DNA of 23,683 nucleotides from NCBI GenBank assembly GCA_034435675.1, contig DAOTWP010000140.1, positions 1 to 23,683 of the forward strand. Direction: 5' to 3'. Numbering within the stretch: position 1 is the first letter of the stretch; the number at the start of each line of letters is the position of its first letter. Below are positions 14,248-22,275 of this stretch, piece after piece. The translations under genes were made by a program, and so were the position numbers. This stretch comes from DAOTWP01 sp034435675. GTDB taxonomy: Bacteria; Chloroflexota; Anaerolineae; Aggregatilineales; Phototrophicaceae. The notes beneath the pieces were generated by a model that ran no database searches, was not told the origin of the DNA, and worked only from the letters and a program-made list of their open reading frames with translations.

Positions 14248-16701
14248 ATGACTACTCGCGCCATGAGTTCTGGCTTCACCAAGCGCTGGATGCACCGCAT
14301 CAGCACTTACGGACGTACGCTGTTTGCCCCCGGTGATGCCAGCACCCTGCTGATCGTTTTTGCGCTGCTGCTGATGCCGGTGATGGCACTGCATGCGGCG
14401 GAATGGCCCCTTGCGCTCAATACCACACTGCCGGTTCTGGTAATCAGTGTGATTCTGGGTTTTATGCTGGCGCGCAGCCAGTACAACGAACTGTTTGCGC
14501 TCATCCTTAGCGGAATCTATGGGATTGGCGCGGTGCTGGGGGTTGCGGCGATCAACGAACCCGGCGATTTCTTTGAGGGCTTGAGCAGCGTTTTTTCGCG
14601 CTTGACGGAATGGCTCGTTGATGCGACATCGGGCGGCATTAATCAGGACGATCTGGTCTTTACGCTGCTGGTGGCGACGCTGTTCTGGTTTCTGGCATAT
14701 AACGCGGTCTGGCACCTGTTCAGGATTGACCGCACATGGCGCGCCATTCTACCGCCGGGGTTGATTCTTGTCGCCAACAGCATTTTCTACAGCGGTGAAG
14801 CGAATCTGGACACCTATCTGGTGATTTTCATGGTGCTGGCGCTGCTATTGATCGTGCGCTCCAACCTCGATTCGCGTGAGTGGGAATGGTATTCCAACGG
14901 CATTCGCGTTTCCGGGGCGATTCGGCGTAACTTTCTAATGGTTGGTGCAGTGCTGTCGATTGCTGTTGTGCTGCTCGCCTGGACACCGCCGTCAAACGAT
15001 CTTCAGGAGCGGCTCAATCGCTTTCAGGAGTTTCTGCAATCCGATCCGCTCACACAGATTGCCGAATTCTGGAATCGCCTATTTTCGACGATCGAGGCAC
15101 AGGGACCGGCGACGGCAGATTATTACGGCGGAGATTCCCTGCAACTGGGCGGAGCGATTCGGCTGGGCGAACAAACCGTCTTTCTGGTCAGCGCGCCCCC
15201 CGGTAGGCGCTATTACTGGCGGTCGCGTGTCTTTGATAACTACAGCGGCGGCAACTGGAGTTCCGCCGCCGAACGCCGCCGCACGGACAGCGTACCGCTA
15301 GATATTTACTACACGCCCGATCTACTGGGAGCGCGCGTGCCGATCCAGCAGGAATTCACGATGGCGCTGAACAGTTCGCGCTTGATTTACAGCGCTCCGC
15401 AGCCTGCCCGCATTGAAATGGCAACCATTATTGACCTGAGTTATTCGCCCGAAGACGCGATGAACATCTCTGTCATTCGTCCACAGCGCGTACTCATACG
15501 CGGCGAAAGCTACACAGTAACCAGCCTGATGAGCAACGCCACCACCAGTGACCTGCGCACTGCTGCTGGCAGTTATCCGCCCCACATCACCAGCTTGTAT
15601 CTGTATGTACCTTCTTCGATTACCCTGCGCACGCGCGATCGCGCGCAGCAGATTGTCCGCGAAGCAAACGCGCTCACGCCTTACGATCAGGCAAGGGCGG
15701 TTGAAAGCTGGCTGCGCAACAACATCACCTATAACGAGGCGATTCCGCCGCCGCCGCCTGGTGTAGAACCGATTGACTGGTTTCTGTTTGATTTGCAGGA
15801 AGGCTACTGTAACTACTATGCCTCTTCGATGATAATGATGCTGCGCAGTCTGGGTATTCCGGCGCGTATGGCAGCGGGGTTTGCACAGGGGACGTGGGAT
15901 ACTGACAGCGGGCAGTATATCGTGCGCGAACGCGATGCGCATACATGGGTAGAAGTCTATTTCCCCGGCTATGGCTGGATCGAGTTTGAGCCGACCAGCG
16001 CCCAGGAGCCGCTGAACCGCGACGGCGACAACCAGACAGCGCCCACGCCGCCCCCACCGCCGGAACAGCAGGCGACCCCCACGCCGCCGCCGACGCCCAC
16101 GCCGCCGCCACCAAGTGCAACACCGACACAGGCACAACTCACACCGCCGCCCGCAGAGGATGAAGCGCGTACTCTGCCGACGATTACACCAACGCCCTCA
16201 CCGTCTCCGACGGCAACACCGATTATTGTGCCTACGCAGCCGCCGCCAATGCGCGAGGAGCCGCAGGGCTTACTCGCCTATTTGCTGCCGGCGCTGGGGA
16301 TCGCGCTGCTGATTCTGCTGCTGGTGGTGCTGGTGATTGCGCTGCTGGTATTTTTGTACTGGTGGTGGGAATGGCGCGGTCTGCGCGGTTTAAGCCCGGT
16401 TTCACGCGCCTATGCGCGGCTGGAGCGCTTTATGACTTTGATCGGTATCTATCTGACCCCGCAGCAGACGCCGGATGAACGCCGCCGCCAGATTGTGAAC
16501 GACCTGCCAAAAGCCAAAAATCCGGTTACAGCCATCACGCGGCTGTACACGGTTGAGCGCTATGCCCCGCGCCCACAGGTTGAGGCTGAACTGAGCCAGC
16601 GGGAAGAATTTGTTGATGACGCCTGGCGGCAGACCCGCAGCAGCATTCTGCGGCGCTATCTGCGGCGCAAACTGCCGTGGCGGCGCAAACGAACAGATTA
16701 A
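14248..16701 (+). CDS. TgpA-like transmembrane transglutaminase/DUF4129 protein
   Basis: Membrane protein of 817 residues with the TgpA architecture. About six or seven helices lie in the first 245 residues, then a large extracytoplasmic region. The transglutaminase-like core carries Cys521 in EGYCNYYASSM and His565 in RDAHTWVEVYFPGYGW. The third position, usually Asp in FDPT, is Glu581 in EFEPT; Glu here also occurs in some actinobacterial relatives. A Pro/Thr-rich linker (597-674), a strong helix (675-709) and a basic cytoplasmic tail of about 108 residues with DUF4129 character follow. ATG 14248 has GAGGTG just upstream. TgpA genes usually sit with MoxR ATPase and DUF58 genes, which are absent nearby. 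It probably acts on envelope proteins or peptides, by cross-linking or proteolysis. Confidence 0.87.
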   Translation: MTTRAMSSGFTKRWMHRISTYGRTLFAPGDASTLLIVFALLLMPVMALHAAEWPLALNTTLPVLVISVILGFMLARSQYNELFALILSGIYGIGAVLGVAAINEPGDFFEGLSSVFSRLTEWLVDATSGGINQDDLVFTLLVATLFWFLAYNAVWHLFRIDRTWRAILPPGLILVANSIFYSGEANLDTYLVIFMVLALLLIVRSNLDSREWEWYSNGIRVSGAIRRNFLMVGAVLSIAVVLLAWTPPSNDLQERLNRFQEFLQSDPLTQIAEFWNRLFSTIEAQGPATADYYGGDSLQLGGAIRLGEQTVFLVSAPPGRRYYWRSRVFDNYSGGNWSSAAERRRTDSVPLDIYYTPDLLGARVPIQQEFTMALNSSRLIYSAPQPARIEMATIIDLSYSPEDAMNISVIRPQRVLIRGESYTVTSLMSNATTSDLRTAAGSYPPHITSLYLYVPSSITLRTRDRAQQIVREANALTPYDQARAVESWLRNNITYNEAIPPPPPGVEPIDWFLFDLQEGYCNYYASSMIMMLRSLGIPARMAAGFAQGTWDTDSGQYIVRERDAHTWVEVYFPGYGWIEFEPTSAQEPLNRDGDNQTAPTPPPPPEQQATPTPPPTPTPPPPSATPTQAQLTPPPAEDEARTLPTITPTPSPSPTATPIIVPTQPPPMREEPQGLLAYLLPALGIALLILLLVVLVIALLVFLYWWWEWRGLRGLSPVSRAYARLERFMTLIGIYLTPQQTPDERRRQIVNDLPKAKNPVTAITRLYTVERYAPRPQVEAELSQREEFVDDAWRQTRSSILRRYLRRKLPWRRKRTD
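16036..16269 (+). repeat. Pro/Thr-rich low-complexity coding repeat
   Basis: Irregular runs of CCG, CCC and ACG codons encode PTPPPPP and TPTPSPSPTATP type segments within the transglutaminase gene. It forms a flexible extracytoplasmic spacer between the catalytic domain and the final helix. Such tracts can change length between strains. Confidence 0.8.
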
Positions 16702-16707
16702 CGGGTC

Positions 16708-16739
16708 TAAGGGGGCAAGCAAAATGCCCCCTCCCCTTA
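16708..16739. terminator. Hairpin terminator between the convergent transglutaminase and RNase J genes
   Basis: AGGGGGCA (16710-16717) pairs perfectly with TGCCCCCT (16725-16732) around a seven-base loop. An alternative pairing of TAAGGGG (16708-16714) with CCCCTTA (16733-16739) is also possible. It lies in the 49-base gap between two gene ends and could serve both strands. A T-run is missing. Confidence 0.55.
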
Positions 16740-16750
16740 CAGCGCAGGGT

Positions 16751-18409
16751 TTACTTGTCGTTGATAATGCTGAAGACCATCGGGCGGCGCTTAGTTTCGT
16801 TATATAGCACCCGGCTCAGGCTGTCTTCCACCTTTTCGCGCCGTTTGCCATTTTGGGAGCTGTTAGTGCCTGTCAGGGCATCGGCAACTGTGTTTCTGAT
16901 GAGTTCAATCAGGTCATCGGAGTCGCGCAGAAACACGAAACCACGCGAGATGATTTCTGGATCGCCTAGCAGCTTGCCATTACGCTTGTCAACATTGACC
17001 GACACGACCAAAAAACCATCCCGCGCAAGAATTTCGCGATCCCGGATGACGATTTTGCCAATATCGCCGACTCCGCTGCCATCCACAAAGACGTAGCTGC
17101 CGGGCACGCGCTCCCCGCGCCGCACGCCGTAGCGGTCAACTTCCAGCACCATGCCGTTTTCAACGACAAAAATGTGGTCTCTGGGAATCCCCGACTCCAT
17201 TGCCAGATTCGCGTGTGCGCGCAAGTGACGCAGCTCCCCGTGGACTGGCATAAAATAACGCGGGTTCACCAGATTGATCATCAGGCGCATTTCTTCCTGC
17301 GAACAATGCCCGGATACATGCACCGGCGCAATCGGATCGTAGATCACGTCGGCGCCGCGCTGGTACAGACGGTTAATTGTGCGGAAGACCAGTTCTTCGT
17401 TACCGGGGATAGGATGCGCAGAGACGACGACGGTATCGCCTTCGATAATGTCAATCTGACGATATTTGCCATGTGCCAAACGGCTGAGGACCGCCGAAGG
17501 TTCGCCCTGCGACCCAGTGACCATGATGACAACTTTATGCGCCTGAATTTGGTTTGCCCGCCCGATGTCAACCAGCAGATTATCAGGCAAATCCAATAGA
17601 TTCAGCTTGCGTGCCATCTTGATGTTTTCGGTCATGCTGAAACCGGCAACTGCCAGCACCCGCCCATAGCGCTCGGCTGCGTTTGCCGCCTGTTGGATGC
17701 GCGAAATCTGCGACGCAAACGACGCAATGATAATGCGCCCTTTAGCTTGCTGAAAAACGCGATCAAAGGCCTGCTGTACCACCGCCTCTGAGGGTGTCCA
17801 ACCGCGCTTGTCCGCATTGGTGCTGTCCGCCATCAGCAGCAGTACCCCACGCTTTGAGAACTCCGCCAGCTTCGCGTAATCCGGCTTTTTGCCGTCTGTC
17901 GGCGTGTTATCAAATTTGTAGTCGCCGGTGTGGACGATCAAGCCATGCGGCGTGTTGATTCCGAAGCCGACACAGTCGGGAATGCTGTGGGTGACGTGAA
18001 AACTCTCCAGCTTGAAGGGACCCAACTGGATGTTGTCACCCGCATTAAAGACGTGAATTTTCGTTTTGTCCAGCCGCTGGGCAGCGCGCAGTTTGACCTC
18101 AATTAGCCCCGCCGTGAGGGATGTGGCGTACAAAGGCACATTGGGGAAGCCATCGATTACATGCGGAATCGCGCCGATATGATCTTCGTGCCCATGCGTA
18201 AAGACAATACCATGTATCTTCAGATCATCACGTTCCAGCAGGTAGTTGAAATCGGGGATGATATAATCCACCCCCAACATATCGTTAGCGGGAAACATGA
18301 TGCCGGTATCAAGGATAAAAGCATCGTTCCCGTATTCAAAGACGGTCATGTTCTTGCCAATTTCCCCTAAACCGCCAAGGGGAATGATACGTAGTTGGTG
18401 CTTAGCCAT
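16751..18409 (-). CDS. rnj: Ribonuclease J
   Basis: Metallo-beta-lactamase/beta-CASP RNase of 552 residues, with 5'-to-3' exonuclease and endonuclease roles in mRNA turnover and rRNA maturation. The start RIIPLGGLGEIGKNM is diagnostic. Metal motifs: THGHEDHIG (H72, H74, D76, H77), the HTGDYKFD Asp, and the beta-CASP motifs ADSTNADKRGWTPSE, FASQISRIQQA, VTGSQGEP, HVSGHCSQEE and MPVHGE. The C-terminal domain ends TKRRPMVFSIINDK, a typical RNase J tail. ATG 18409 is supported by the family start. The ribosome site AGGG (about ten bases upstream) lies at the base of a perfect eight-base-pair hairpin. The gene follows wecE by 109 bases but has a -10-like box of its own. Confidence 0.96.
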   Translation of the reverse strand: MAKHQLRIIPLGGLGEIGKNMTVFEYGNDAFILDTGIMFPANDMLGVDYIIPDFNYLLERDDLKIHGIVFTHGHEDHIGAIPHVIDGFPNVPLYATSLTAGLIEVKLRAAQRLDKTKIHVFNAGDNIQLGPFKLESFHVTHSIPDCVGFGINTPHGLIVHTGDYKFDNTPTDGKKPDYAKLAEFSKRGVLLLMADSTNADKRGWTPSEAVVQQAFDRVFQQAKGRIIIASFASQISRIQQAANAAERYGRVLAVAGFSMTENIKMARKLNLLDLPDNLLVDIGRANQIQAHKVVIMVTGSQGEPSAVLSRLAHGKYRQIDIIEGDTVVVSAHPIPGNEELVFRTINRLYQRGADVIYDPIAPVHVSGHCSQEEMRLMINLVNPRYFMPVHGELRHLRAHANLAMESGIPRDHIFVVENGMVLEVDRYGVRRGERVPGSYVFVDGSGVGDIGKIVIRDREILARDGFLVVSVNVDKRNGKLLGDPEIISRGFVFLRDSDDLIELIRNTVADALTGTNSSQNGKRREKVEDSLSRVLYNETKRRPMVFSIINDK

Positions 18410-18420
18410 AACACAATTAC

Positions 18421-18445
18421 CCTGGCGTGCCTGTTGTACGCCAGG
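18421..18445 (-). promoter_or_regulatory. Leader hairpin covering the RNase J ribosome binding site
   Basis: CCTGGCGT and ACGCCAGG form a perfect eight-base-pair stem with a nine-base loop, twelve bases before the ATG. On the transcript, the 3' arm ends in CCAGG, which supplies the AGG of the Shine-Dalgarno site, so folding would hide it. No T-run follows, so this is not a terminator for wecE. Confidence 0.5.
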
Positions 18446-18467
18446 AGTTTTCTATCCTTCCTCTACT

Positions 18468-18473
18468 ATTGTA
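18468..18473 (-). promoter_or_regulatory. -10-like box for the RNase J gene
   Basis: TACAAT on the minus strand in an AT-richer stretch, placing a start near 18461 and a leader of about 52 bases that includes the hairpin. There is no clear -35 box at the right distance. Confidence 0.3.
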
Positions 18474-18518
18474 TACTTTTCGAAACAAGCCCCGTAATAA
18501 ATCAACCCTCTTGGTGCA

Positions 18519-19658
18519 TTACCATCCTTCGAAACTGAACAAGGAGGCAAGCACAAAATCCAGCTCGTCGTCGGACAAGGTATTATAAAACGGCAGGCGC
18601 AGCAGCCTGTCGCTTAGATCCTCAGTCACTGGGCAGTCTCCGGTGCTGCCCCCAAAACGCTGCCCCATATCGGAAAGATGCAGGGGCAGATAGTGAAACA
18701 CACTCAGCACACCACATGCCTTCAGGTGCGCGATAAGTGCCTGGCGCACGTCAAGCGACGGCAGCAGCAGATAGTACATGTGATACGCCTGCTCACAGCC
18801 TTCTGGCACGGTAGGCAGTTGCACGCCACGCGCCGCCGCCCACTGCGGCAAATGCTGCTGATAGTATTCCCAGATGTGCTGACGGCGCGCTTGAATGACG
18901 GTGCGTTGTTCAAGCTGCGCGTAAAGGTAAGCCGCCAGCAGGTCGGAGGGCAGATAGCTGGAACCAACATCAACCCATGTGTATTTGTCTACCTGTCCGC
19001 GAAAGAAACGGCTGCGGTTGGTGCCTTTTTCGCGGATAATCTCGGCGCGTTCCACGAACGCGGGATCGTTAATCAACAGTGCGCCGCCTTCGCCGCACTG
19101 GATGTTCTTGGTTTCGTGAAAACTCTGCGTTGCCAGCACGCCAAACGTGCCAAGATAGCGACCTTTGTATTTGCCGTAAAGACCGTGTGCGTTATCCTCA
19201 ATCACGGGAATGCCATGCTGCGATGCGATGGCGCAAATCGTGTCCATTTCGCAAGCAACACCGGCATAATGCACGACGATGATCGCTTTAGTGCGCGGGG
19301 TGATTGCGGCGGTCAGCAGCGTTTCATCCAGATTCAGTGTATCACGCCGAATATCCACAAAGACAGGTCTGGCACCGCGCAAAACAAAAGCGTTGATACT
19401 GGATACAAAGGTGAATGACGGAACGATTACCTCATCACCCGGTTGAATGTCCAACAGCAGTGCGCTCATTTCGAGGGCGTGCGTGCAGGATGTCGTCAGC
19501 AGCGCTTTGGGAACCTCCAGAGTCTGCTCAAGCAAGGTATGACACCGTTTCGTATAGACGCCGTCGCCAGACAAATGTCCCTGCATTACGGCATCCTGCA
19601 TATACTCAAATTCACGCCCCATCACGGCAGGGCGGTTAAACATGATTCGCAAGGACAT
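18519..19658 (-). CDS. wecE: dTDP-4-amino-4,6-dideoxygalactose transaminase (WecE/RffA type)
   Basis: Fold-type I PLP sugar aminotransferase (DegT/DnrJ/EryC1/StrS family) of 379 residues. It converts dTDP-4-keto-6-deoxyglucose to dTDP-4-amino-4,6-dideoxygalactose with glutamate. The likeness to enterobacterial WecE is strong along the whole length: LLLDIQPGDEVIVPSFTFVS, FVLRGARPVFVDIRRDT, VVHYAGVACEMDTI, EIIREKGTNRSRFFRGQVDK, GSSYLPSDLLAAYLYAQLE and VFHYLPLH. The PLP lysine is K184 in SFHETKN and the pyridine-N Asp is D155 in IEDNAHG. ATG 19658 is chosen because AGGACACC lies about nine bases upstream and the protein then starts MSLRIMFNRPAV, as in the family; the frame runs back to 19721. 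No other NDP-sugar genes are adjacent. Confidence 0.92.
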   Translation of the reverse strand: MSLRIMFNRPAVMGREFEYMQDAVMQGHLSGDGVYTKRCHTLLEQTLEVPKALLTTSCTHALEMSALLLDIQPGDEVIVPSFTFVSSINAFVLRGARPVFVDIRRDTLNLDETLLTAAITPRTKAIIVVHYAGVACEMDTICAIASQHGIPVIEDNAHGLYGKYKGRYLGTFGVLATQSFHETKNIQCGEGGALLINDPAFVERAEIIREKGTNRSRFFRGQVDKYTWVDVGSSYLPSDLLAAYLYAQLEQRTVIQARRQHIWEYYQQHLPQWAAARGVQLPTVPEGCEQAYHMYYLLLPSLDVRQALIAHLKACGVLSVFHYLPLHLSDMGQRFGGSTGDCPVTEDLSDRLLRLPFYNTLSDDELDFVLASLFSFEGW

Positions 19659-19728
19659 GAATGGTGTCCTGGGTTGGTGACCCGCGCTTGAGGTGATGAT
19701 AATGCTTGCAGCATATTTCATTTAGAAG

Positions 19729-19756
19729 CTTATCACAATGCTGTTGCCCATGCCAA
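19729..19756 (-). promoter_or_regulatory. Possible promoter for wecE
   Basis: TTGGCA (19756-19751), a 16-base spacer and GATAAG (19734-19729) on the minus strand. The match is modest. It lies downstream of the exporter terminator, where a promoter is needed. Confidence 0.28.
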
Positions 19757-19784
19757 CTAGCAATTTATACCATGTATCCAAATC

Positions 19785-19815
19785 AAAAACCCCCGACAGT
19801 TGGATCGGGGGTTTT
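19785..19815 (-). terminator. Intrinsic terminator after the ABC exporter operon
   Basis: CCCCCGA (19790-19796) pairs with TCGGGGG (19805-19811) around an eight-base loop, and flanking AAAA/TTTT extends the stem to 11 pairs. On the minus strand it is followed by a run of T. It lies 23 bases after the last permease stop. The symmetric A and T runs could also allow function on the plus strand. Confidence 0.9.
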
Positions 19816-19837
19816 GCAGACGGCTGATTCAGGGGCG

Positions 19838-20584
19838 CTAGCGGTAGGCGACCCGCTGAAAGCGGCGAATGAAGACGGCAATCATGGCGCAGTTCAGGAT
19901 AACCCCCAGGGCGAGATACAGCAGCCATGCGACATCGCCCGCATAGGCTGCCCAGTAGGCTTTGGCGAGCCAGTACGGCGGAAACAGTCCGAACAGATAC
20001 TGCCAGGGTTCGGGCACAAACCACGCTGCTACCAGCAGCAAGCCCAGCCCGCCGAGAATCTTGTTTAGCGCGAAGCCCTGCACCTTGTTTTCGGCAAAGG
20101 TGGCGAAGAACAGGGTCACCGCCGGGGCAATCAGCGCGCCGCCCGCCGCCAGCGGGATGAGCTGCCACAGCGGCAGGACTGCCTGGTTGATGATCAGTAC
20201 TTCGGCAATCGTGATGCAGAAGGCGATTGCTGTTGCAGTGGCGACTCTGTGGGCGATATAGTGGTTCAGCGGCAGCGGTGTCACCAGCAGCGCTTTGAGC
20301 GTGTTGTCGTCGCGCTCGTCCAGCAGCATGAACCCGGTGATGATGCCGGACAGCATTGCCGCCAGAAACATCGCCACATAGCTAATCAGCATCGGATACA
20401 ATTCCGCCAGGTCGAAGCCAAATTCAGGACTCGCGGCGATGCGCTCTTGCAGCCACGGCAGCGCGAACCGTAAGCCCACCGCGACGAGCAGCAGGAACAC
20501 AATCATTCCCGAAAGGAAACTGTCCCGCCCGATCAGGCGCAGGTCATTGCGCCCGAGGGTGCGCAGTGCCATTGTGATACGCAT
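19838..20584 (-). CDS. ABC-2 type exporter permease (second permease)
   Basis: Membrane subunit of 248 residues with six hydrophobic helices and the ABC-2 hallmark after helix 2: a cytoplasmic loop GFMLLDERDDNTLKALLVTPLP. This corresponds to FEKDEHTLDALTASPLR in the partner permease. An internal FFATFAENKVQGFALNK loop before helix 5 is typical. ATG 20584 lies three bases after the stop of the first permease with GAGAGG seven bases upstream, so the two are co-translated. It is the last gene of the exporter operon and is followed by a strong terminator. Organisation and length resemble the mycobacterial Rv2686c permease; the substrate is unknown. Confidence 0.85.
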   Translation of the reverse strand: MRITMALRTLGRNDLRLIGRDSFLSGMIVFLLLVAVGLRFALPWLQERIAASPEFGFDLAELYPMLISYVAMFLAAMLSGIITGFMLLDERDDNTLKALLVTPLPLNHYIAHRVATATAIAFCITIAEVLIINQAVLPLWQLIPLAAGGALIAPAVTLFFATFAENKVQGFALNKILGGLGLLLVAAWFVPEPWQYLFGLFPPYWLAKAYWAAYAGDVAWLLYLALGVILNCAMIAVFIRRFQRVAYR

Positions 20585-20587
20585 GGT

Positions 20588-21295
20588 TTAGCCTCTCTCT
20601 TTCAGCACGATATGCCGTATGAAGGCGCTTTGCGCCCAACGGAAGCAGACGACGAGCACAATGCCCGAATAGATCAGCGCGTAGATGAGCTGCCACGCCT
20701 CTACCGAGCGCCATGCAGCGGTCATCAGCAGGGTGGGCGCTGTCGTCGGAATCAGATACCACAGATAGCTCTCGGCGATCCCGGCGAAATGCAGAAACGG
20801 CAGTTGCAGCGGCATCACCAGTACGAGCATTGGGATCAGGAAATCGGTAATGCTGTTGTAGCGCACGCCGATGATAATACCGATCAGGGTGAGCATTGCC
20901 CCCATGATGGCAATGCCAGCGAACAGCGGCAGCGGGGAAAACCCGTTCAACCCCACCGTCAGCAAGATCACCACTGCACTTTCCAGCGTCGCAATGGCTG
21001 TCAGCGAGATCACTTTAGCCAGCAGATACTCGCCCAGCCTAAGCGGCGATGCGGTCAGCGCGTCCAGCGTGTGTTCGTCCTTTTCGAAGAGCATCAGCCC
21101 GGCGACGTAGAGCAGCGTTGTTCCCCCGATAGCAAACAAGAACAGCATTGGCAGCAGCCAGGTGACTGTCACCTGGTCGAAGAAACTCACCATCATCAGC
21201 GCCAGAAAGACCGATATCCCCACGCCCACATAGTAGAATTTGTTGCGGAACTGGATTGTCGCATCCAGCTTCACCATTGCAATCAGACGCTTCAT
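20588..21295 (-). CDS. ABC-2 type exporter permease (first permease)
   Basis: Membrane subunit of 235 residues. The N-terminus KRLIAMVKLDATIQFRNKFY is the amphipathic cytoplasmic start seen in ABC-2 permeases, followed by about six helices. The coupling segment LMLFEKDEHTLDALTASPLR and then LGEYLLAKVISLTA, together with the late YLIPTTAPTLLM motif, closely resemble my recollection of mycobacterial Rv2687c, a component of a fluoroquinolone efflux pump. ATG 21295 lies two bases after the ATPase stop. It probably pairs with the next permease to form a heterodimeric channel. Drug export is an inference from family likeness. Confidence 0.86.
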   Translation of the reverse strand: MKRLIAMVKLDATIQFRNKFYYVGVGISVFLALMMVSFFDQVTVTWLLPMLFLFAIGGTTLLYVAGLMLFEKDEHTLDALTASPLRLGEYLLAKVISLTAIATLESAVVILLTVGLNGFSPLPLFAGIAIMGAMLTLIGIIIGVRYNSITDFLIPMLVLVMPLQLPFLHFAGIAESYLWYLIPTTAPTLLMTAAWRSVEAWQLIYALIYSGIVLVVCFRWAQSAFIRHIVLKERG

Positions 21296-21297
21296 GG

Positions 21298-22152
21298 TTA
21301 GACCAGTTCCTTTCCCGTTACCTGGATAAAGATTTTCTCCAGTGTCGTTTCCTCACTGTGGATGGTTTCCACTGGCTGGTTGCACAGCAGTTCCAGAAAC
21401 TCACGGTTGTAACCAAGCTGTTCCAGCGGGAACACCGCTTCCCCGTGCGTGCCATTCTGACCATATTCGATACGCACCTGCCGCTTGCCGTGCGCCAGTT
21501 TCAGCGCCTTCGGGGTATCAACCAGCTTGATTGCGCCATCGACCATAAATGCCACCCGGTCACTGAGTTCGTCAGCTACCCACATATCATGCGTGGTCAA
21601 AAACACGGTTGTACCCTGCGCACGCTTTTGCAGCACAATATCTTTGACGATGCGTGCGTTGACCGGGTCCAGCCCGGATGTAGGCTCGTCCAGAAAGAGC
21701 AGCCGGGGTTTGTGCAGCAGGCTGCGGGCGAAATTGAGGCGCATTTTCATACCTTTAGAAAACTGCCCCACAACAAGATCGGCACTGTCGGCAAGCCCTA
21801 CCATTTCCAGCAAATGATTCGGGTCTTCCTTCGATCCCTGATACAGCGAGCTGAAGTAGTTCAGGTTTTCCAGCGCCGTGAGCTTCAGATAGTGGTTGGG
21901 CAGTTCAAAAGACACGCCGACATGCTCGTAGAAGTCCTGCCCCCATGTCTGCCGCTCACGTCCCAGTACCTGTACACTGCCTGCATAGCCCTTCAGCAGA
22001 CCGATCAGAATCTTCTGAGTGGTTGATTTGCCCGCGCCGCTGGGACCAAGAAAGCCGAGGATTTCGCCTTCACGGACTTCAAAGCTGATGCCCTTAACAG
22101 CGGCTTGGGTGGTTCCCGGATATGTGAATTGCAGATCGCTTACCTTAATCAT
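21298..22152 (-). CDS. ABC exporter ATP-binding protein
   Basis: ABC ATPase of 284 residues that powers the two permeases encoded downstream. Walker A is GPSGAGKST (36-44), the signature motif is QFSKGMKMR (130-138, FSKGM in place of LSGGQ), Walker B is LLFLDEP (151-157), the D-loop is SGLD, and the switch histidine is H188 in LTTHD. At the Q-loop position, in SFELPNHYLKLTALENL, there is Glu83 instead of the usual Gln. The C-terminal 90 residues form the extension common in drug/antibiotic exporter ATPases. ATG 22152 is chosen because AGAGAGG lies five to six bases upstream; the frame runs nine codons further back without support. Layout and sequence resemble the Rv2688c pump ATPase. Confidence 0.92.
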   Translation of the reverse strand: MIKVSDLQFTYPGTTQAAVKGISFEVREGEILGFLGPSGAGKSTTQKILIGLLKGYAGSVQVLGRERQTWGQDFYEHVGVSFELPNHYLKLTALENLNYFSSLYQGSKEDPNHLLEMVGLADSADLVVGQFSKGMKMRLNFARSLLHKPRLLFLDEPTSGLDPVNARIVKDIVLQKRAQGTTVFLTTHDMWVADELSDRVAFMVDGAIKLVDTPKALKLAHGKRQVRIEYGQNGTHGEAVFPLEQLGYNREFLELLCNQPVETIHSEETTLEKIFIQVTGKELV

Positions 22153-22192
22153 GGTACCCTCTCTGGTTACAGGCAGCACAAATACATGCCGC

Positions 22193-22206
22193 CACTTCTG
22201 AAAGTG
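22193..22206. promoter_or_regulatory. Short palindrome before the exporter ATPase gene
   Basis: CACTT and AAGTG form a 14-base inverted repeat with a CTGA centre, 41 bases upstream of ATG 22152. It could be a regulator site for an internal exporter promoter, but it does not share the TGACCG half-site seen before tetR. Confidence 0.25.
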
Positions 22207-22258
22207 TGGATGGTTAGACCGTATATGCAGATTGCTGGTGTGCAGCGGGCTGCGCGCT

Positions 22259-22275
22259 CGCAGGTCTAGCCTGCG
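22259..22275 (-). other. Hairpin directly after the TetR stop codon
   Basis: CGCAGG and CCTGCG form a six-base-pair stem with a five-base loop, starting one base after the stop. There is no T-run, so read-through into the exporter genes is likely; it might stabilise or attenuate the transcript. Confidence 0.4.

Noticed and set aside
15322..16137. Minus-strand frame of 271 codons opposite the transglutaminase gene
   Set aside because: Begins in the Pro/Thr linker region read backwards (Arg/Gly runs) and has no family features.
19785..19815. Short repeat of a CRISPR or attachment site type
   Set aside because: It is a single G+C stem with T-run at the end of an operon, a normal terminator; no repeated spacer units occur anywhere in the window.
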